From: Phycisphaerae bacterium | Lineage (GTDB): Bacteria; Planctomycetota; Phycisphaerae; UBA1845 | Direction: 5' to 3' | Assembly: GCA_029260255.1 (NCBI GenBank) | Contig: JAJDDR010000052.1 | Location: 1 to 39,628, forward strand | DNA length: 39,628 nucleotides | Shown here: positions 34,252 to 39,628 of the stretch, in pieces | Position numbering within the stretch: the first letter of the stretch is position 1 | Layout of the letters: every line of letters begins with the position of its first letter | The notes under the pieces: model-generated | Database searches by the model: none | Told to the model about the DNA's origin: nothing | Seen by the model: only the letters and a program-made list of their open reading frames with translations | Translations under genes and position numbers: made by a program

Positions 34252-35040
34252 ATGACTGCTACCAGACGCTTCACCGCCGCGCTCGCCGCTGCGATTATCG
34301 CTACGACCATCACCGGCGCTATCGCCGACGAGAAGCTCCCCACCGGCGAGCAGGTGATGGACAACTTCGTCAAGAGCATCGGAGGCAAATCCACGCTGTT
34401 GCGCATCAAGAACACCGTCACCAAAGGAAAGATCACCGTCGCCGCCATGGGACAGGCGATGCCCTTCATCCAATACGCCGCCGCGCCGAACAATCTGGTC
34501 GTCGAAATCGAGACCGGCATGGCGGGCACCATGGTGCAGGGCACGGACGGCGATCTCGCCTGGGGCGGCGGGCAGCTCCTGGACGGCGCCCAGCGAGACT
34601 CCCTCCGGACAGAAGCCGTCTTTAACGCGCAACTCAACTGGCGCAAGATCTACGAAGAGGTCAAGTGCGTCGAACTGACGGAGTTCAATAAAGTGCCCTG
34701 CTACAAGTTGCTCCAGAAGCCAAAGCACGGCACAGAGATTGCCGCCTACTTCGAGAAGGGCACCTGGCTCAAACGCGGCGTTGAGAAAGACATCGACAGC
34801 GGTGTCGGTCCCGCGACCGAGGTGCAGGTGATCCAAGGATACAGGGAGATCGGCGGGATTCTTTACGCCCACAAGGTCACGCGCAAAGTGACCATGGGCG
34901 GCATGACGCAGGAGATGATCATCACGCGCGAATCCATCGAACAAAACGTCGATCTGCCGAAGGACAGGTTTGCGCCCCCGGAGTCCGTCGTCAAACAGGC
35001 CGAAGACGCCGCGTCGAAAGAGAAACAGGAGAACAAATAG
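34252..35040 (+). CDS. Secreted LolA-like / outer-membrane lipoprotein-sorting-type protein
   Basis: ATG 34252, with GGAG nine bases upstream, gives 262 residues; an in-frame ATG at 34228 is poorer. The N-terminus is a signal peptide (FTAALAAAIIATTITGAIA, cleaved before DEKLP). The mature part reads VMDNFVKSIGGKSTLLRIKN, then VTKGKITVAAMGQAMPFIQY and MVQGTDGDLAWGGGQLLDG, a pattern of planctomycete and other proteins that share the LolA/LppX-like beta-fold. Such proteins bind lipid or lipoproteins in the periplasm. The tail (KQAEDAASKEKQENK) is charged and probably disordered. Placement behind the ABC-2 pair suggests a linked envelope function. Confidence 0.75.
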   Translation: MTATRRFTAALAAAIIATTITGAIADEKLPTGEQVMDNFVKSIGGKSTLLRIKNTVTKGKITVAAMGQAMPFIQYAAAPNNLVVEIETGMAGTMVQGTDGDLAWGGGQLLDGAQRDSLRTEAVFNAQLNWRKIYEEVKCVELTEFNKVPCYKLLQKPKHGTEIAAYFEKGTWLKRGVEKDIDSGVGPATEVQVIQGYREIGGILYAHKVTRKVTMGGMTQEMIITRESIEQNVDLPKDRFAPPESVVKQAEDAASKEKQENK

Positions 35041-35916
35041 CCAGGACCCGCAACCGCTGTCTCGCCGCTCCCAGTCGCCTGGGTGCGGGTGCCCCATTCT
35101 TCGCCGAGGGCAAAGGGTGAGGGACGGACATCATGTCCGAACCGCCCGGTTCTCCATCCTCGCGCCGAAACGTCGGTGCCCCACGCTCGCCGCGCAAGAA
35201 TGGGGCACCCGTGAATCGTATCCGCTCGCGGCGCACTACGGGCGGGCCGGCAGTGCTACCTGGATCCACACTTGGGTGGCCTGCAGTGACACGCCGTTGG
35301 TCAGTTGGCGAAACACGAGCAGGTCGAACGGACTGGCATCTCCGCCCTCGTGTAAATCACAGGGGAAACAGTCGAGAGAGTGCAGAGACCGATGAGGATC
35401 TTGCGAGAGCAGCCCATTCGCCACTCTCAGCGGTCTCCGCGTGCTCTGCGGTTCAATCTCCGGTCCTAACTGGGTGGCCCATGGCCTTAGCCGTGGGGGA
35501 CACACGAACAGAACGCGTATTCGAGCTCGTGCCTCCACAGATTACGCAGATTGCGCAGATTCAGAACTCCGCGTCTGCGTCTGACTCACTCTTCTTCGTG
35601 AGCGTACGACGAAGTACATCTAGAGGCGGTGGCACACCAACCGGGCCGCCTGGTCTGATCGCTCCACCAGAGTCGCCGCTGAACATGAAAGGCCGCCCCC
35701 TATCCAGCGGCGCGGATTATGGGAGCAGGGGCGCCCCGAGAGCGGGAGAGGTGTGTCAATCCGGTGACAAAACCTGTTACAATGATGAAGGCACTGTCTA
35801 TTTGTGGGTCGGCGGACTCGTGGACCACGGTCTGATGTGCGGATTCGCTCAGCGTGTATCACGAGCCACGGTGTTGGAGCACACGAACAGCGGACATCGT
35901 ACGCAGGAGAATGGAA
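35041..35916. other. Gene-free stretch before the beta-helix gene
   Basis: Apart from the repeat above, this 876-base interval contains only short frames without recognisable proteins. Around 35535-35575 lies a CGCAGATTACGCAGATTG-like simple motif, a common intergenic repeat wording. An extended -10 TGTTACAAT (35775-35783) without a good -35 may serve the next gene, leaving a leader of about 130 bases. Confidence 0.45.
35086..35211. repeat. Inverted-repeat element (126 bp) in the gene-free stretch
   Basis: The left arm CGGGTGCCCCATTCTTCG (35086-35103) is matched by an inverted arm ending at 35211 (reverse complement begins CGGGTGCCCCATTCTTGCG). A small palindrome CGGACATCATGTCCG lies inside. 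There is no coding sequence. No target duplication is evident. Confidence 0.6.
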
Positions 35917-38436
35917 ATGAAGACTCGTGTCGCTCTCGGTCTGGTTCTTGTCGCGGCGACGCTGGCGCCTGCTTCACTCATAACGGCTGCGCGAGCCGGA
36001 GGCGGGGGTCTGCCCGTCCACAACATCACCACGGGCACGGATTACGCGACGATCCAGGAGGCCATCAACGCGGCCGTCGGTGGTGACGAGATCGAGGTCG
36101 ATCCGGGGACGTACGTCGAACGCATCAACATGCTGGGCAAAGCCATTACACTGCGCAGTGTCGACGGTGCCGCCACGACAATCATCGATGGCAGCGACGG
36201 CGGCACTGTCGTGACGTGTGGCAGCGGGGAAGGATCGGACACGGTTCTGCGGGGCTTCACCATGACCGGCGGCCGGGCGGTCGACGGCGGCGGCATGAAC
36301 ATCTCCGGCAGCGGTCCGACGGTGGTGGACTGCATCTTCCAGGGAAATCGGGCGACGGACTCGCCGGATTCCCGCGGCGCCGGCATGTACATCCACCAGG
36401 GCAGCCCGCTTGTCATGGGATGCACGTTCATCGACAACACCGTCGGCGAGGGAACGGTTATCACGGCCTACGGTGGGGGTGCGTTCTTGAGCGACAGCAA
36501 CGCAACCGTTCTTGACTGCGTCTTTGCGGGCAACTCAGCGGTGGCGAACCTGTTGGGAACGGACGCCGTCGCCCGCGGAGGCGGGATCTACAGCGTCGGC
36601 GGCGACACCACCGTGATCAACACGACGTTCAGCGGCAACTCGGCATGGTCCGCCTCGGTGTTTCCGGGCAGCACCCACGCCTATGGCGGCGGGATCGCAA
36701 GCGAGGCCGGCACGCTGACTGTCACCAACTGCACCTTCGCCGGCAACTCCGCGAGCACCATCAACGAACTGAACGCCTGGGGTGGCGGCGTGCACGCTTC
36801 GGGCGGCGCCACCACCGTTACCAACTGCGTGTTCCACGCCAACACCGCCCACGTGGAGCCGCAGGATGTGTACGGCAGTGCGAGCGTGTCCTACAGTTGT
36901 CTTCAGGACTCCCACCCCGGGACCGGCAACATCGTCGCTGACCCGTTGCTCGTCGACGCCGACGGCCCGGACAACACCTACGGCACGGCCGATGATGACC
37001 TGCACCTGTTGATCGACTCGCCGTGCGTCGACACCGGCGACGATACCGCCCTACCGGCTGACACATTCGACCAGGACCATGACGGCGACCACTCCGAGTC
37101 GCTGCCCCAAGACTTCGAAGGCGACCCGCGAGTCGCCGACGCCGACGGCGACAGCACCCCCACAGTGGACATGGGCGCCGACGAACATTGGTTTGACTGC
37201 AACGACAACGGCCTGCACGATGCCCGGGACATAGCCGAAGGAACCAGCCCCGACTGCAACGGCAACGAAGTGCCCGATGAATGTGATATGACTGACGGAA
37301 CAAGCCCGGACTGCAACACCAACGATACGCCCGACGAGTGCGACATAACAGCTGGAACCAGCTTGGACTGCAACGCGAACGCCATACCGGACGAATGCGA
37401 GCCGGACCCCGACGGCGACGGCGTTCCGGAGGAGTGTGAGGCCATTCAAAACGTCACGCAGGACACGTGGCACGGCACCATCCAACTCGCGATCAACCAT
37501 GCAACCGCCGGTGACGAGATCGAAGTCAGCCCTGGTACTTACCATGAGCGCATCAACCTCCTCGGCAAGGTCATCACGCTCAGCAGCACCGACGGTCCTG
37601 ACGTGACCGTCATCGATGGGGACGGCGGTGGCACTGTCATCACGTGCGAGAGTGGTGAGGGACCGGACACCATAATAGATGGATTCACGGTCACAGGTGG
37701 AGATGCCCAGTCTGGCGGAGGGATGCGAAATTGGCAGAGCAGCCCGACGCTGATCAACTGTTTTTTTAGCGGGAACTCGGCCAGCAGCGCGGGTGGTGGG
37801 ATGCGGAACAGCTTCGGCAGCCCGACGCTGATCGACTGCACTTTTGCCGGCAACTCCGCCCTCCACGGTGGCGGGATGGAAAACGGCCACAGCAGCCCGA
37901 CGTTGATCAACTGCACGTTTGCCGGCAACTCTGCCTACAGCGGCGGCGGGTTGCACCACTCCTTCGACAACGGCAGTGTAGCGCTGACCAACTGCATCCT
38001 CTGGGGCAATTCGGCCCCCGTCGGGTCGCAAATCTACGAGTACGATAACGCTACGACTACGGCCACCTATACCTGTGCCCAAGGCGGCTGGGCGGGAGTA
38101 GGAAATCTCTCCGTCGCGCCGCTCTTCGTGGACGCCGACGGACCGGACGGCGTGCCGGGCACGCCCGATGATAACCTGCGTCTGCAAGCCGGCTCGCCGT
38201 GCATCGACGCGGGCCTGAGCGCGTCAACGCTTCGAGATCTGGATGGCAATCAGCGGATCGTGGATGACCCGGGCACCGCGGACACCGGTATCGGGTTCCC
38301 CGACGTGATCGACATGGGGCCGTACGAGTTCGGCTCCACGCCGCCGGAGCCGTGCTCGGCCGACCTCGACGGCGACGGCGACGTGGACCTGCTCGACTTC
38401 GGCTCGTTTCAGGCCCAATTCACCGGTCCGCAGTAG
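35917..38436 (+). CDS. Secreted two-module parallel beta-helix protein with DCN/PDECD repeats and dockerin-like C-terminus
   Basis: ATG 35917 with AGGAG seven bases upstream gives 839 residues (ATG 35911 lies too close to that site). A signal peptide ends at about residue 27 (ITAARA). Module 1 (about 34-345) and module 2 (about 525-780) are right-handed parallel beta-helices. Both begin with a DYATIQEAINAAVGGDEIEV-type opening, then PGTY and a TIIDG/TVIDG turn, and carry repeated NCTFAGNSA and SPTLINC coils. Between them lie three copies of a SPDCNxNxxPDECD repeat, common in planctomycete secreted proteins. The C-terminus (CSADLDGDGDVDLLDFGSF, then QAQFTG) is a dockerin-like half. It would be cell-surface or secreted, with no enzyme active site visible. 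Confidence 0.9.
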   Translation: MKTRVALGLVLVAATLAPASLITAARAGGGGLPVHNITTGTDYATIQEAINAAVGGDEIEVDPGTYVERINMLGKAITLRSVDGAATTIIDGSDGGTVVTCGSGEGSDTVLRGFTMTGGRAVDGGGMNISGSGPTVVDCIFQGNRATDSPDSRGAGMYIHQGSPLVMGCTFIDNTVGEGTVITAYGGGAFLSDSNATVLDCVFAGNSAVANLLGTDAVARGGGIYSVGGDTTVINTTFSGNSAWSASVFPGSTHAYGGGIASEAGTLTVTNCTFAGNSASTINELNAWGGGVHASGGATTVTNCVFHANTAHVEPQDVYGSASVSYSCLQDSHPGTGNIVADPLLVDADGPDNTYGTADDDLHLLIDSPCVDTGDDTALPADTFDQDHDGDHSESLPQDFEGDPRVADADGDSTPTVDMGADEHWFDCNDNGLHDARDIAEGTSPDCNGNEVPDECDMTDGTSPDCNTNDTPDECDITAGTSLDCNANAIPDECEPDPDGDGVPEECEAIQNVTQDTWHGTIQLAINHATAGDEIEVSPGTYHERINLLGKVITLSSTDGPDVTVIDGDGGGTVITCESGEGPDTIIDGFTVTGGDAQSGGGMRNWQSSPTLINCFFSGNSASSAGGGMRNSFGSPTLIDCTFAGNSALHGGGMENGHSSPTLINCTFAGNSAYSGGGLHHSFDNGSVALTNCILWGNSAPVGSQIYEYDNATTTATYTCAQGGWAGVGNLSVAPLFVDADGPDGVPGTPDDNLRLQAGSPCIDAGLSASTLRDLDGNQRIVDDPGTADTGIGFPDVIDMGPYEFGSTPPEPCSADLDGDGDVDLLDFGSFQAQFTGPQ

Positions 38437-38687
38437 GATCGTTGGACACGAGCGGCGCGGACGCGGCGGCGAGTTTTTGTACCGGGACGGCAGCGGCGGA
38501 ACGTCGGGCTGGGGATCCAGGATCGGCTGGCCCGTGGATGTGTCTTGGACGCCGATTCCAGCTTTCGCTTCCACCCACCGAGGTTCACGGCCTTGACCTC
38601 GCGACGCCGGAAGAACTCCGCTTGGCTCAGCCCGCTCTTCTCCCACGCAACCACCAACCGCTGCCAATACTTCGCCCGATCTGACAT
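38409..38687 (-). pseudogene. IS66 accessory protein TnpA remnant
   Basis: The ATG at 38687 follows GGAGG(T) closely. The first 44 residues (MSDRAKYWQRLVVAWEKSGL, then SQAEFFRRREVKAVNLGGW) match the N-terminal helix-turn-helix of the IS66 TnpA accessory protein, which usually reads W..LV.AW..SGLSQAEFCRRRGLS...F.RWKRRL. After KRKLES the frame turns into non-conserved sequence and its stop codon falls inside the beta-helix gene, so the 3' part is missing. TnpB and TnpC are absent on either side. The remnant is short and non-functional as an IS, though the fragment could still be expressed. Confidence 0.65.
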
Positions 38688-38927
38688 GTTGCACCTCCGG
38701 CCTCATCATCCCGTCAGAGGTGTCCGTTTCAAGATGTGCTTCGTCGAGCGCTCACTCTTCTTCTGCGTAATCTGCGAACATTGAAGAGATTCGTCTCGGG
38801 CGCCGAGTGGCCCATCCTTCCCCGTAGGAGGTGGGAGATTGACCCGCCGAGCGGCGTGCCCAGCACTGCGTGCGCACGATAGGCTCGCCGCACCACCGCC
38901 GCTGCCACGGTCACAACGCCGGGACGC

Positions 38928-39628
38928 TCAGCGCCGCGCCCGACGAATGGCGTGCGCGACGGTTGCGACTTCGACGCTTGCGCGCACGTCGTGTACACGA
39001 ATCACGTGTACGCCGGCCAACACAGCCGCCGCCACGCAGGCGAGCGAGCCAAACAGACGCTCTTGCGGATTCGGTCCATCCAAAGTCGCCCCAAGAAACC
39101 GCTTCCGCGACGCCCCGATCAGAACCGGACAACCAAGCCTGACCAATTCATCGAGACGCCCCAGAATCGAAAGATTGTGCTCCGCGGTCTTGCCGAATCC
39201 GATACCGGGGTCGATCGCGATGTGGTCACGCGGTATTCCGGCATCCAACGCCCAACCGATGCGCTCCGTCAGAAACGCCCCAACCTCCGCCACCACGTTG
39301 CCGTACGCCGTGTCCGTCAAGCCGGCCTGCATCACCTTCGGGTTGCCGCGCATGTGCATCAGAATCACGGGCGTCCCCGTCTCGCGTGACAGCGCCGCCA
39401 TCGACGCGTCATCACGCAACGCCGACACGTCGTTGATAATGTCCGCGCCCAGATCGATCGCCGCGCGCGCCACCCGCGCGCTGCGCGTGTCGATGGATAT
39501 CGGCATCCCCGGATGGGTGCGGCGAACGCCGCGAATGACGGGTTCAATGCGCTCGATCTGTTCGGCCGCCGAAACCGGATCCGACCCCGGCCTCGTCGAT
39601 TCCGGACCCACGTCGATGATACCGACCC
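38928..39628 (-). CDS. folP: Dihydropteroate synthase, C-terminal part (runs off right edge)
   Basis: The minus-strand frame is open to the window end, entering as VGIIDVGPESTRPGSDP, the pterin-binding first motif. It continues with MPISIDTRSARVARAAIDLG, ADIINDVSALRDD, VILMHMRGNPKVMQ, HIAIDPGIGFGKTAEHNLSI and PVLIGASRKRFLG, all characteristic DHPS motifs that bind the pterin diphosphate and para-aminobenzoate. The enzyme condenses them in folate synthesis. It ends at 38928 after RASVEVATVAHAIRRARR. The missing N-terminal part is only about 40 residues. The 240 bases before the IS66 remnant show no gene. Confidence 0.95.
   Translation of the reverse strand, partial: VGIIDVGPESTRPGSDPVSAAEQIERIEPVIRGVRRTHPGMPISIDTRSARVARAAIDLGADIINDVSALRDDASMAALSRETGTPVILMHMRGNPKVMQAGLTDTAYGNVVAEVGAFLTERIGWALDAGIPRDHIAIDPGIGFGKTAEHNLSILGRLDELVRLGCPVLIGASRKRFLGATLDGPNPQERLFGSLACVAAAVLAGVHVIRVHDVRASVEVATVAHAIRRARR

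Noticed and set aside
33730-35097. Minus-strand frame of 455 codons across the permease and LolA-like genes
   Set aside because: It crosses two real genes in opposite orientation, with poor composition and no motifs.
35535-35575. Repeated CGCAGATTACGCAGATTG wording as a functional site
   Set aside because: Short, imperfect and widespread in bacterial intergenic regions; not enough to support a feature.
37051-38187. Minus-strand frame of 378 codons opposite the beta-helix gene
   Set aside because: It mirrors the repetitive beta-helix codons and shows no family signature; the plus-strand gene is well supported.

Overview
The window is about 39.6 kb of GC-rich bacterial DNA. It most likely comes from a planctomycete (Planctomycetota, possibly Phycisphaerae-like). 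This is inferred from gene content: paired prepilin-type pseudopilins with a C-terminal H-x-DG-like motif, an elongation factor G whose G1 region looks like the spirochaete/planctomycete/mitochondrial type, a Ser/Thr kinase with a CHASE2-like sensor, secreted proteins with dockerin-like C-termini, planctomycete-style 'DCN..PDECD' repeats, and paired CPBP membrane proteases. No rRNA, tRNA or CRISPR was found.

Layout. 1-687: 5' part of a MoxR/Mg-chelatase-like AAA+ ATPase (minus strand). 775-921: a 133-bp MITE with 7-bp target duplications; a 132/133-identical copy lies at 27048-27194. 1079-4883: an unknown protein, a fossil of a pseudopilin C-terminus and two tandem pseudopilin genes ending in a clear terminator. 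5060-9899: EF-G, a sugar-nucleotidyltransferase and a divergent DegT-type aminotransferase. 9950-15394: a secreted PDZ protein, two CPBP proteases, an SDR reductase and an ABC-F ATPase. 15491-18765: a CHASE2-type Ser/Thr kinase coupled to a small secreted protein.

19100-22824 is a zone of decay. It holds a broken CheR-type methyltransferase relic, two abutting inverted-repeat elements (one supplies the stop codon of an HDOD gene), and a sugar ABC transporter whose ATPase and permease genes have collapsed into one out-of-frame junction with an 11-12 bp shared stretch, leaving an intact binding lipoprotein. 22893-28882: a secreted 1342-residue protein made of three amidohydrolase-like modules, only the middle one with an HxH site, then a COG2509-like FAD oxidoreductase. 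28914-35040: a five-haem cytochrome with a dockerin-like tail, a lipoprotein with THNG repeats, an ABC-2 exporter pair and a LolA-like secreted protein. 35041-39628: a repeat-bearing gene-free stretch, a large parallel beta-helix protein with a dockerin-like end, an IS66 accessory-gene remnant and the C-terminal part of dihydropteroate synthase.

Most genes look like ordinary housekeeping or cell-surface functions. The most distinctive content is the mobile and decay layer: a non-autonomous element family with exact target duplications, stacked inverted-repeat elements beside a disrupted regulatory locus, and gene fossils recognisable only by protein-level similarity. I did not identify a convincing new multi-gene system.
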